A stretch of 41,393 nucleotides of DNA. Origin: Oceanibaculum pacificum. Lineage in GTDB: Bacteria > Pseudomonadota > Alphaproteobacteria > Oceanibaculales > Oceanibaculaceae. Where the stretch lies: positions 1 to 41,393 of the forward strand of contig NZ_LPXN01000104.1 of NCBI RefSeq assembly GCF_001618175.1. The letters run 5' to 3'. The notes under the pieces are model-generated. The model did no database searches, was not told where the DNA came from, and was given only the letters and a program-made list of their open reading frames with translations. Positions 34,157 through 41,393 of the stretch are shown piece after piece (position 1 is the stretch's first letter; each line of letters starts with the position of its first letter). Both the position numbers and the translations under genes were made by a program.

Positions 34157-36478
34157 TTATTGCGCGTCCCGCACCGCCCGCCACACCGTCTCCGGGGTCA
34201 GCGGGATATCGATATGCTCGACGCCCAGCGGGCGCAGCGCGTCGAGGACGGCGTTCATGATCGGCCCCGGCCCGCCGATCGAGGACACCTCGCCCACCCC
34301 TTTCGCGCCGATCAGGCTGTTCGGGCTGGCTGTCGGGGCCCAGCCATGGGCGATGGCCGGCACATCGTCGGCGCGCGGCATGGTGTAATCCATGAAGCTG
34401 CCGGACAGCAGCTGGCCGCTCTGCGGGTCGTAGCGCACCGCCTCCAGCAGCGCCTCGCCGACCGACTGGCCGATACCGCCATGAATCTGACCCAGCGCCG
34501 TCGCCTCGTTGATGACGCGGCCCAGATCGTCCACGCCGGTCCAGCGCAGGATTTTCACCCGTCCGGTCTCGGGATCGACCTCCACCTCCACCGCGTAAGC
34601 GCCGTTTGGGAAGGTGGTGTGCAGCCCCTCGAAATCGAGCTGGGCGATGCAGCCGGCCCCCATCTCCTCGTCGCGCGCCGTCGCCGGCAGGCTGTCCCAC
34701 CCGGCGGCAACCTCGCCCAGGGCGATCTTGCGGTCGGTGCCGGCGATACGGAATTCGCCGAACCCGTATTCGATGTCGCGCGCCGAGGCTTCCAGCAGAT
34801 GCCCGGCCACCGCCTTGGCCTGCTGGATCAGTTGCAACGCCGTGCGGTGCACCGTGTTGGCGGCAATCGGCATCAGGTTGGAACCGCCGGTGCCGCCGCC
34901 CTTCGCCAGGTAATCGCTGTCTCCCTGCTCGACGCGGATACGCCCGACCGGGATTTCCAGCGTCTCGGCCGCGACCATCGCCAGCGCCGTGCGATGGCCC
35001 TGGCCGGAATCCTGCGTGCCGCTGCGCACGATCACCGTACCGTCGGGTTGCGCGATGACCTCGCTGCGCTCCGCGGTCGAGCCGCCGGTGGCGTGCATGT
35101 GGAACGTCAGGCCCAGCCCGCGTTTAAGCCCGCGCGCCGCGCTCTCCGCCTTGCGGGCCGGGAAGCCGGCAATATCGCCGGCCGCCAGGATGCGCTCCAT
35201 GATCGTCGGGAAGTCGCCGCCATCGTAGGTCTCGCCCATCGCCGTGCGATAGGGCAGGTCGGCCGGCGTCACCAGATTGCGGCGGCGTAGCTCCAGCCGG
35301 TCGATGCCCAGCCGGTCGGCTGCCACATCGATCAGCCGTTCCGTGGTGGAGACCGTCTCCGGCTTGCCAGCACCGCGATAGGCGTCGGTCGGCACGGCGT
35401 TGGTGAACAGCCCGCGCACCCGGTAATGCAGGCCCGGAATTCTATAGCAATGGCCGAAGACCCGCACCGCCCCCTTGGTCGAGGTGTTGGCCGCGACATG
35501 GTTGGTATGGGCCCCCATATCGGCCAGCGCGTCGATCCTGAAGGCCAGGAATTTGTAATCCTTGTCCAGCGCCAGCGCCGCCCGGTCGACGCGGCCCCGG
35601 CCCATAATGTCGGACACCATGCCCTCGGTGCGGCTGGACATCCAATGCACCGGCCGGCCGGTCGCCTTGGAGGCCACCAGCGCCAGAACCTGCTCCGGAT
35701 AGGGCCAGATCTTCACCGCGAAGCTGCCGCCGACATCCTCGGTGACAACGCGCACCTTGTCGGTCGGCACGCCCAGGCAATCGGCCATGGCCGCGCGGAT
35801 GCCGACCACCCCCTGGCTCGGCGTGGTGAGGCTGTAGCGGCCGGTGGCTTCATCATAGACGCCCAGCGCGCCGCGCGTTTCGATCGGGGCGATGACGATG
35901 CGCGGATGGCGCACCGTCAGCTCGACCACGTGGGCAGCCGCGGCGAAGGCGCGCTCGGTCTCCTCGCGGTTGCCGATATCCCAGTCGAACGAGATGTTGT
36001 CCGGCAGCTCCGGCCAGACTTTCGGCCCGCCTTCCGCCGCCGCCTCGACATCGATGACGGCCGGCAGCTCGTCGACATCCAGCACGATGGCTTCCAGCGC
36101 GTCGAGCGCCTGCTCCTCGGTCTCGGCGACGATGGCCGCCACCGGCTCGCCGACATAGCGCACCGCCTTGTCCGCCAGGATCGGCCGGTCGCGCGCAACC
36201 ATCGCCGTGCCGTCGCTGTTCGGCGTCACCGCCGCCGGCTTCAGCGGGCCGACGCCCAGCCCGGCCAGGTCGGACGCCGTCAGCACCAGCCGCACGCCGG
36301 GCAGGCCGCGCGCCGCCGAGACATCCAGATGTCGGATCGTGCCATGCGCGCTGCTGGACCGCAGCACCACCATGGTCAGCGTGCCCGCCGGGCGACGGTC
36401 GGCGACATAGTTTCCCTTGCCGGTTAGAAGGGCTTCGTCTTCTAGGCGCAGCATCGGTCCCCGCAGCGGCTGTGACAT
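34157..36478 (-). CDS. Xanthine dehydrogenase family molybdenum-binding subunit
   Basis: A 773-residue large subunit of a molybdenum hydroxylase (aldehyde oxidase/CoxL-like), which would hydroxylate an aldehyde, N-heterocycle or similar. The N-terminal a/b-hammerhead domain spans about 10-120 (LEDEALLTGKGNYVADRRPAG). The cofactor domain includes TEDVGGSFAVK, AYRGAGKPE and GTQDSGQGHRTA. The catalytic glutamate is in KGVGEVSSIGGPG near the C-terminus. It lacks the AYRCSFR loop of true CO dehydrogenase. I start at 36478 (MSQPLRG). No FAD or iron-sulfur subunit gene lies nearby, which such an enzyme normally needs. It is divergent from the lodA gene across 205 bases. Confidence 0.9.
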   Translation of the reverse strand: MSQPLRGPMLRLEDEALLTGKGNYVADRRPAGTLTMVVLRSSSAHGTIRHLDVSAARGLPGVRLVLTASDLAGLGVGPLKPAAVTPNSDGTAMVARDRPILADKAVRYVGEPVAAIVAETEEQALDALEAIVLDVDELPAVIDVEAAAEGGPKVWPELPDNISFDWDIGNREETERAFAAAAHVVELTVRHPRIVIAPIETRGALGVYDEATGRYSLTTPSQGVVGIRAAMADCLGVPTDKVRVVTEDVGGSFAVKIWPYPEQVLALVASKATGRPVHWMSSRTEGMVSDIMGRGRVDRAALALDKDYKFLAFRIDALADMGAHTNHVAANTSTKGAVRVFGHCYRIPGLHYRVRGLFTNAVPTDAYRGAGKPETVSTTERLIDVAADRLGIDRLELRRRNLVTPADLPYRTAMGETYDGGDFPTIMERILAAGDIAGFPARKAESAARGLKRGLGLTFHMHATGGSTAERSEVIAQPDGTVIVRSGTQDSGQGHRTALAMVAAETLEIPVGRIRVEQGDSDYLAKGGGTGGSNLMPIAANTVHRTALQLIQQAKAVAGHLLEASARDIEYGFGEFRIAGTDRKIALGEVAAGWDSLPATARDEEMGAGCIAQLDFEGLHTTFPNGAYAVEVEVDPETGRVKILRWTGVDDLGRVINEATALGQIHGGIGQSVGEALLEAVRYDPQSGQLLSGSFMDYTMPRADDVPAIAHGWAPTASPNSLIGAKGVGEVSSIGGPGPIMNAVLDALRPLGVEHIDIPLTPETVWRAVRDAQ

Positions 36479-36591
36479 TCCGCCTGCGTTCTTACGGACG
36501 AACCGCGCGCCGCACAAGTCCCCCTGGGAGGGCCGTCATTGAAAGGCGAAAAGCAAATAGCCAGCGGCTCGCAATCGGATTGAAACCAATT

Positions 36592-36619
36592 CTGACATAC
36601 ACCTTTTGGGATGTATTTT
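36592..36619 (+). promoter_or_regulatory. Candidate promoter of lodA-lodB
   Basis: CTGACA (36592-36597) and TATTTT (36614-36619) are 16 bases apart and point at lodA. The predicted transcription start, about 36626, falls within the palindrome at 36624-36638. Confidence 0.5.
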
Positions 36620-36623
36620 GAGT

Positions 36624-36638
36624 TTCAGGCGGCCTGAA
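36624..36638. promoter_or_regulatory. Operator-like palindrome at lodA promoter
   Basis: TTCAGGC-G-GCCTGAA is a perfect inverted repeat with 7-bp arms at the expected start of lodA transcription, well placed for a repressor. A second inverted repeat, CACCT-AGCATG-AGGTG (36642-36657), follows at once and could add to the site or form a hairpin in the leader. Confidence 0.5.
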
Positions 36639-36683
36639 GTTCACCTAGCATGAGGTGGGGTTCAAAAAGGGAGGGGGAGAGCA

Positions 36684-38723
36684 ATGACCAAGCGAAATGG
36701 GAAGCCGGGTATTGCGCGGCGCGATTTCCTGGCCGGCGCAAGCGCGCTGGGGCTGGGCCTGGCGGGGCTGCCGCTGCTGCCGAAAGCGGCGGTGGCGCGG
36801 GTAGCGCGAGAGGCGGCGCCGGCCGGGGCCGCGATAGCGCGGCTGGCGATCTATCCGGCCATCGGCATCTGCCGGGTTGGCGGCAGCCAGCAATGGTTCC
36901 TGGCCCCCGAAGTGCCGGGCCTGCCCTCGCGGCCGGAAGGCGGCTTCAAGGATGGCGAGCAACTCATCAAGAAGCAGGTGCAGCGCTTCCGCGTCTATGC
37001 GTTCGACGATCAGGGCCGGGTGATCCGCGAGATCACCGCCGCCGAGGCGACCATCGAATGGACCGTGCATGTCGCCAACACCAAGGCCGCCTGGTACGGT
37101 TTCAACAACCCGCTGGATAATGGCGATCTGGCCCCCGGCCTGCCGGGGCAGATGCGCAACCAGTACTTCGTCTCCGACAAGCAGCGCGCCGAGATGCTGG
37201 TGATCGACGGCGGCCAGCACAGCATTACGGGGGCCAGCACCAATCCCGCCGGCACCGATGCGGCCCACGCCATGGGCGGTGTGTTCTACGGCACCGAGCC
37301 GGTCGGGCTGGGGCATCTGCGCACCGATTCGGCTGGTCGGCTGCTGGTCTTCCCGCCCGACGGCGTGTCGAACAGCCCGGTCGGCAGCGGCATCACCAGC
37401 TTCGCCGACAATGATGGCTGGCACGATGACTGGTGCGACGGCCCGGTGAAGGCGACGGTCACGCTGGCCGATGGCGTGAAGCGCGAGGCCGCCTCCGCAT
37501 GGGTCGCCAGCGTCGGCCCGAATTTCGCGCCGGAGATTCCGCCGGTCACCACCCTCTATGACGTGATCGAGGATCTGAACGTCGCCGAGGGCTGGAGCCC
37601 GCGCCCCGCCACGCCTCTTTCGTTCCGCAAATATATCTACCCGACCTTCCGCCGGCTGGCGCTGATGGAATGGGTGGCCAGCTCCGCCAATCTGCAGGCC
37701 GGCTGGCTGGATATCGGCGATTTCTCCGACCCTGCCTATATCGCCCGGCTGGCCGATCCCAGCCCGGCGAACCGGGCGCTGCGCGCGCATGTGTTCTCCA
37801 AATTCCGGAATCCGAACAACCATGGCGACGAAGCCTATAAGGAGGAGCGGCTGAAGCTGCCCTACATGCTGGGCGATGGCATCAATTACGATGGCAGCCC
37901 GCTGCAATGGTTCCAGTTTCCGGCGCTGCAATATTCCTATCTGGAGCAATGGGCGGCCGGCGATTTCGTGAACGACCTGAACGATTCCGCCGCCGACGCC
38001 ATCGAGGCCATCGAGCAGGTGCCGCTGGCCGACCAGCCCTTCGCCTTGACCGAGGCGGCGCTGGAACCCTGCTCCGGCGGCGCGTTCCATCCCGGTGTGG
38101 AGCTGACCTATTATCTGCGGCTGAAGCCGATGTATGCCCGCGCCAACGGCCAGGACCCCGAGCCCTTCCGCCTGGCGCTGGGCGACCGCCCCAGCCTGAT
38201 ACAGAATGTCGGCCGGCTGCTGACGCCGGAGATCGCCTTCGCCGGCGGCAATGGCGCGCCGCCGCCCATCGGCCCGCAAATGCCGGGCGACCTGACGCGC
38301 TGGATGGGCCTGCCCTGGCAGTGCGACGCCTTCAGCTGCCAGCAGGTGGTGATGCAGGAGGATTTCCCCACCGCCGTGTGGTGGCCCGCCCTGCTGCCCA
38401 TCGACGTGCTGCCGGAGAAATATTACCAGGAACTGCTGCGCGCTGACCTGCCGGCCGAGCAGCGCTTGAAATTCTACGAAAACCGCGTCGCCTGGTCGCG
38501 CGGCGTGGCCGGCATCGGCTACCATGCCGACGCCAGCTATTGGGACGGCATCACCAACATGATCACCCTGTGGCAGCGCATGGGCTTCGTGGTGAAGCGC
38601 CCCGGCCCGACCGACAAGGACAAGCCGGCGGCGATTCCATCCGAACTGTTCGTCGAGGTCGGGCGTGGCAATATGGAGATGCGGTTCAACTGGAAACCGA
38701 CCGACGGCATGCTGCCTAAGTGA
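36684..38723 (+). CDS. LodA/GoxA-like cysteine tryptophylquinone oxidase
   Basis: A 679-residue member of the LodA family: L-lysine 6-oxidase, glycine oxidase and relatives that oxidatively deaminate amino acids or amines to aldehydes with release of ammonia and hydrogen peroxide. Family marks are AIYPAIGICRVG near 55-65, FADNDGWHDDWCDGPVKATV (240-259), CSGGAFHPGVELTYYLR (463-479), MGLPWQCDAFSCQQV (541-555) and VWWPALLP (565-572). Cysteines 547 and 552, with downstream tryptophans (566, 567, 604, 620, 630), supply the self-derived cofactor; the exact pair needs alignment. The N-terminus ARRDFLAGASALGLGLAGL is a twin-arginine signal, unusual for the family. A strong GGGAGGGGGAG site precedes the ATG. 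Substrate unknown. Confidence 0.9.
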   Translation: MTKRNGKPGIARRDFLAGASALGLGLAGLPLLPKAAVARVAREAAPAGAAIARLAIYPAIGICRVGGSQQWFLAPEVPGLPSRPEGGFKDGEQLIKKQVQRFRVYAFDDQGRVIREITAAEATIEWTVHVANTKAAWYGFNNPLDNGDLAPGLPGQMRNQYFVSDKQRAEMLVIDGGQHSITGASTNPAGTDAAHAMGGVFYGTEPVGLGHLRTDSAGRLLVFPPDGVSNSPVGSGITSFADNDGWHDDWCDGPVKATVTLADGVKREAASAWVASVGPNFAPEIPPVTTLYDVIEDLNVAEGWSPRPATPLSFRKYIYPTFRRLALMEWVASSANLQAGWLDIGDFSDPAYIARLADPSPANRALRAHVFSKFRNPNNHGDEAYKEERLKLPYMLGDGINYDGSPLQWFQFPALQYSYLEQWAAGDFVNDLNDSAADAIEAIEQVPLADQPFALTEAALEPCSGGAFHPGVELTYYLRLKPMYARANGQDPEPFRLALGDRPSLIQNVGRLLTPEIAFAGGNGAPPPIGPQMPGDLTRWMGLPWQCDAFSCQQVVMQEDFPTAVWWPALLPIDVLPEKYYQELLRADLPAEQRLKFYENRVAWSRGVAGIGYHADASYWDGITNMITLWQRMGFVVKRPGPTDKDKPAAIPSELFVEVGRGNMEMRFNWKPTDGMLPK

Positions 38724-39895
38724 CCGTGCAAGCAACCGCGCAGGAACCCGGCGATGTCGCCGTTCTGGGCGGCGGCATCGCCGGTGCGGCGGCCTGCGTG
38801 GCTCTGGCCCGGCTGGGCCACGCGCCGCTGTGGATCGCCCCCGCCAAGCCGGCAGCGGATCGCATCGGCGAAACGCTGGCACCGGCCGCCCGCACGATCC
38901 TGGCCGATCTGGGTCTGGCCACCCTGCTCGACTCGCCGCACCACCGGCCGGCCAATGCGGTGTACTCGGCCTGGGGCAGCGACAGGCTGACGGAGCGCAG
39001 CGGCATGCTGCATCTGGAAGGGCCGGGGCTGGTGCTCGACCGCCCGGCCTTCGAGGCCCAGATGCGCGCGGCGGCGCTGGAAGCCGGCGCCCAGCCCATC
39101 GACAGCGCCGTGAATACCGTCGAGCGCGCGGCGGGGTCATGGGCGCTGACGCTGGCCGACGGGCAGCGACGAACCGCCCGCTTCCTGATCGATTGCACCG
39201 GCCGGGCGGGCATGCTGGCCCGCCGGCTGGCGGCGCACCGGCTGGCGGCGCACAGGCGGGCTGACCGTCTGGTCTGCGCCCATGCCTTCCTGCGGCAGCG
39301 CGACAATGAAGTGGAGCCGACACCGGCAACGCTGATCGAGGCCGTCGCCGATGGCTGGTGGTATGCCACACTGCTGCCCGACCGGCGGCTGGCCCTGGCC
39401 TATTTTTCCGATCCCGACCTGCTGCCGCGCGGCCTGTCGCGGGACGCCGATTCCTGGCGGCGGCTGGCGGCGACGACACTCTATATCCGGCAATGGCTCG
39501 ACAGCGCCGGCTACAGCCCGGATACGCCGCCGGCCCTGGCCAGCGCCGGCACCACCTGGCTGGAGCCAGCCGCCGAAGGGGCAGCCGGAACCGGCTGGGC
39601 CGCGGCCGGCGATGCGGCTGCGGCTTTCGACCCGCTTTCCTCGCATGGCATCACCACCGCGCTCTGGTCGGCCCGCGCCGCCGCCCGCGCCGCCGGGTCA
39701 GCGCTGCGCGGCGACATAGAGCCACTGGCCGCCTATGCCGACGCCGTGGCGCGCGGCGTCGCGGATTTCCGCCGTCAACATCTGATGCTGCACGCCCGCG
39801 AGACGCGCTTTGCCGACCGGCCCTTCTGGCAACGCCGGAATGGCGGCGGCTATGCAGCCGCCCAGCAGGCCGCCTCGGTCGCGAACCACTCATAG
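38720..39895 (+). CDS. LodB-like flavoprotein (CTQ maturation)
   Basis: A 391-residue FAD-dependent oxidoreductase of the halogenase/LodB type. The FAD loop is VLGGGIAGAAAC (15-26), ETLAPAAR follows near residue 52, and the second FAD-binding segment is AAGDAAAAFDPLSSHGITTAL near 295-315. In known lodAB operons this partner is needed to build the cysteine tryptophylquinone of LodA, so the same role is inferred. Translation starts at a GTG that overlaps the lodA stop by 4 bases. A perfect 15-bp tandem repeat (39224-39253) duplicates RLAAH in frame in the protein's middle. The last 46 bases overlap the convergent epimerase gene. Confidence 0.88.
   Translation: MTVQATAQEPGDVAVLGGGIAGAAACVALARLGHAPLWIAPAKPAADRIGETLAPAARTILADLGLATLLDSPHHRPANAVYSAWGSDRLTERSGMLHLEGPGLVLDRPAFEAQMRAAALEAGAQPIDSAVNTVERAAGSWALTLADGQRRTARFLIDCTGRAGMLARRLAAHRLAAHRRADRLVCAHAFLRQRDNEVEPTPATLIEAVADGWWYATLLPDRRLALAYFSDPDLLPRGLSRDADSWRRLAATTLYIRQWLDSAGYSPDTPPALASAGTTWLEPAAEGAAGTGWAAAGDAAAAFDPLSSHGITTALWSARAAARAAGSALRGDIEPLAAYADAVARGVADFRRQHLMLHARETRFADRPFWQRRNGGGYAAAQQAASVANHS
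39224..39253 (+). repeat. 15-bp tandem duplication inside lodB-like gene
   Basis: CGGCTGGCGGCGCAC occurs twice head to tail without a gap. It preserves the frame and gives RLAAHRLAAHR in the protein. A recent slippage event is the simplest explanation. Confidence 0.9.
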
Positions 39896-40809
39896 GTCCA
39901 GCGCAGGCCGACAGGCAGGTCGATGTACGGACTCCAGCCCAGCGCCCGCAGCCGGCTGCAATCCAGCAGCTTTCGCGGCGTCCCCTCCGGCCGGTCGGCA
40001 TCGAAGCGGAGACGGCCGCGATAGCCGGCGATGTCGGCAAGCGTCCCGGCCAGATCGCGGATGCTGCATTCCTCGCCGGAGCCGACATTCAGCAACCCCT
40101 GCCAGGCCTGCGCATGGTAGGCCGCCGCCGGCATCGCCATGACATGCAGGCAGGCATCCGCCAGATCGTCGACATGCAGGAATTCGCGCCGGGCCGCCCC
40201 GCTGCCCCATATCGTCACTTCCGGCGCGCCCTGTTCCACAGCCGCATGGAAACGGCGAATCAGCGCCGGGATCACATGCCCGGCCTCGACATCGAAATTA
40301 TCGCCGGGGCCATAGAGGTTGGTCGGCATGAGGCAGCGATAATCCCGGCCATGCTGGCGGTTCAGCGCCTCGCACAGCGCAATGCCGGCGATCTTGGCGA
40401 TGGCGTAAGGCGCATTCGTCGGCTCCAGCGGGCCGGTCAGCAGCGCTTCCTCGCCTATCGGCTGGTCGGCCAGGCGCGGATAGATGCAGGAGGAGCCGAG
40501 GAACAGCAACGTCTCCACGCCGGACCGATGCGCCGCCTGGATAAGCGTCGTCGCAATCGCCAGATTGTCGTGGAGAAAATCGGCCGGGGCCGCTTCATTC
40601 GCCGCGATGCCGCCGACCCGCGCGGCGGCGATCCAGACTTCCTGCGGGCGGTGGGCGGCGAGAAAGGCTTCCACCTGATCCTGCCGCCGCAGATCGAGCG
40701 TCGATCGCTCCGCCGTCAGCAGGTCGATATCAGCCCGCCCCCGCAGCCGTCGGCGCAACGCCGCGCCGACCATGCCGCGGTGGCCGGCCAGGAAAATCCG
40801 CCGCGCCAT
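39850..40809 (-). CDS. GDP-L-fucose synthase-like NAD(P)-dependent epimerase/reductase
   Basis: A 319-residue short-chain dehydrogenase of the GMER/Fcl type, which converts GDP-4-keto-6-deoxymannose to GDP-L-fucose. Cofactor loop GHRGMVG (9-15), active-site GSSCIYP (Ser107), Tyr135 and Lys139 in YAIAK, and the NEAAPADFLHDNLAIATTLI and LYGPGDNF stretches match this family well. I start at 40809 (MARRIFLAGH), where the Rossmann fold begins. The longer upstream start adds unrelated basic residues. No GDP-mannose dehydratase or glycosyltransferase is in the window, so its pathway partners must be elsewhere. Its 3' end overlaps lodB tail to tail by 46 bases. Confidence 0.88.
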   Translation of the reverse strand: MARRIFLAGHRGMVGAALRRRLRGRADIDLLTAERSTLDLRRQDQVEAFLAAHRPQEVWIAAARVGGIAANEAAPADFLHDNLAIATTLIQAAHRSGVETLLFLGSSCIYPRLADQPIGEEALLTGPLEPTNAPYAIAKIAGIALCEALNRQHGRDYRCLMPTNLYGPGDNFDVEAGHVIPALIRRFHAAVEQGAPEVTIWGSGAARREFLHVDDLADACLHVMAMPAAAYHAQAWQGLLNVGSGEECSIRDLAGTLADIAGYRGRLRFDADRPEGTPRKLLDCSRLRALGWSPYIDLPVGLRWTYEWFATEAACWAAA

Positions 40810-40872
40810 CTTAAGGGACGGCCGCTTGCGGCCAAGGCATCGATGCCGTCTCTCGCCGCATCGGCCCTCCAT

Positions 40873-40911
40873 CGCATTGGTTGGATATTCCTGAAAATAT
40901 CAATCAATGCG
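40873..40911 (-). terminator. Long inverted repeat between receptor and epimerase genes
   Basis: The arms CGCATTGGTTGGATATT and AATATCAATCAATGCG pair with one mismatch and one bulge around CCTGAA. It lies about 23 bases past the chemotaxis-receptor stop on the minus strand. No T-tract follows, so it may be a terminator of the factor-dependent type, an RNA-stabilising hairpin or an operator for the epimerase gene. Confidence 0.45.
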
Positions 40912-40933
40912 GGAGGACCTGCAAGAGGGAACG

Positions 40934-41393
40934 CTATGCCGCGCGAACGCCGGAAAGGAATTCCTCAACGGCCTGGCGCAGGCGCTGGGATTGCTGCGCC
41001 AGATTGCCGGCCGAAGCGGTAACCTGGTCGGCGGCGGCGCCGGTTTCCCCGGCGGCTTGCGTCACGCTGGCGATGGTGGTGGAGACTTCCTGCGTGCCCC
41101 GCGCTGCCTCAAGAACGTTGCGGGAGATTTCCTGGGTCGCCGCGCCCTGCTCCTCGACGGCGGAGGCGATGGCGGCGGCAATCTCGTTGATCCGGTTGAT
41201 GGTGCCGCCAATGCCGCGGATCGCGGCCACCGCCTGCGTGGTCTCGCTCTGGATGCCGCCGATCTGCTGGCCGATCTCCTCCGTCGCCTTGGCGGTCTGG
41301 GTGGCGAGGTTCTTCACCTCCGAGGCGACAACGGCGAAGCCCTTGCCGGCCTCCCCGGCGCGCGCCGCCTCAATGGTCGCGTTCAGCGCCAGC
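40934..41393 (-). CDS. Methyl-accepting chemotaxis protein, C-terminal part
   Basis: The 3' part of a receptor gene that continues beyond the right edge. The visible 152 residues include the highly conserved hairpin tip region ([20 protein letters not shown] followed by [21 protein letters not shown]), then the descending coiled coil with the [21 protein letters not shown] methylation-type region. It ends [10 protein letters not shown] with no CheR/CheB-tethering pentapeptide. It signals to CheA through CheW. Its sensory domain, and thus its ligand, lies outside the window. Confidence 0.95.
   Translation of the reverse strand, partial: LALNATIEAARAGEAGKGFAVVASEVKNLATQTAKATEEIGQQIGGIQSETTQAVAAIRGIGGTINRINEIAAAIASAVEEQGAATQEISRNVLEAARGTQEVSTTIASVTQAAGETGAAADQVTASAGNLAQQSQRLRQAVEEFLSGVRAA

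Noticed and set aside
36645..39479. 944-codon minus-strand open frame opposite lodA/lodB
   Set aside because: The plus-strand proteins here have clear family motifs, ribosome binding sites and coupled starts. The minus frame has low-complexity composition only.
1..41393. CRISPR array, rRNA or riboswitch
   Set aside because: No regular repeat-spacer arrays, rRNA-like stretches or recognised aptamer cores were seen. The only phased repeats are the three at 141-197.

Overview
The window is about 41 kb of high-GC DNA with tightly packed genes, most of them on the minus strand. Gene content and style suggest an alphaproteobacterium, perhaps close to the Rhodospirillales: TRAP and Opp/Dpp cassettes, a PAS_5-type PAS protein, glutathione-dependent formaldehyde oxidation and a LodA/LodB pair. 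The taxonomic placement is inference. No rRNA, tRNA or CRISPR array was recognised.

Layout. (1) 1-2539 is the end of an integrated element. It holds three 13-bp repeats spaced exactly 22 bp, an AlpA/excisionase-like HTH gene and a P4-type tyrosine integrase. (2) 2540-10289 is an organic-acid uptake and activation cluster. TRAP genes (dctP, dctQ, dctM), an MmgE/PrpD protein, a crotonase and an acyl-CoA ligase are all on the minus strand, divergent from a LysR regulator with overlapping promoters. A strong terminator follows dctP. (3) 10396-12729 is a cytoplasmic BisC/DMSO-reductase-type molybdoenzyme. (4) 12731-19995 is a peptide ABC importer (SBP-B-C-D-F) followed by gamma-glutamyltransferase, plausibly scavenging gamma-glutamyl peptides or glutathione. 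(5) 20177-27906 is a second peptide-type ABC importer (Tat-exported SBP, B, C, fused double ATPase), with a GntR regulator and an allophanate hydrolase coupled by overlapping codons. No urea carboxylase is nearby. (6) 28095-33238 is a run of PAS protein, DUF938 methyltransferase, FrmA, FghA, a PaaK-like ligase and a secreted chorismate mutase. (7) 33364-33977 holds two small lipoproteins. One, of 57 aa, is easily missed. (8) 34157-39895 has an orphan xanthine-dehydrogenase-family molybdenum subunit divergent from a lodA-lodB operon. The latter encodes a cysteine-tryptophylquinone oxidase with a twin-arginine signal and its flavoprotein maturation partner. (9) 39850-41393 has a GDP-fucose-synthase-like epimerase that overlaps lodB tail to tail, and the 3' part of a chemotaxis receptor.

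The most interesting part is the lodA-lodB/XDH region. A quinoprotein that makes aldehydes faces a molybdenum hydroxylase of a family that oxidises aldehydes, across a promoter with a clear palindrome. Next is the allophanate-hydrolase/ABC/GntR operon, whose substrate is not evident. The TRAP/PrpD/CoA-ligase cluster carries a crotonase with one of its two usual catalytic glutamates replaced.
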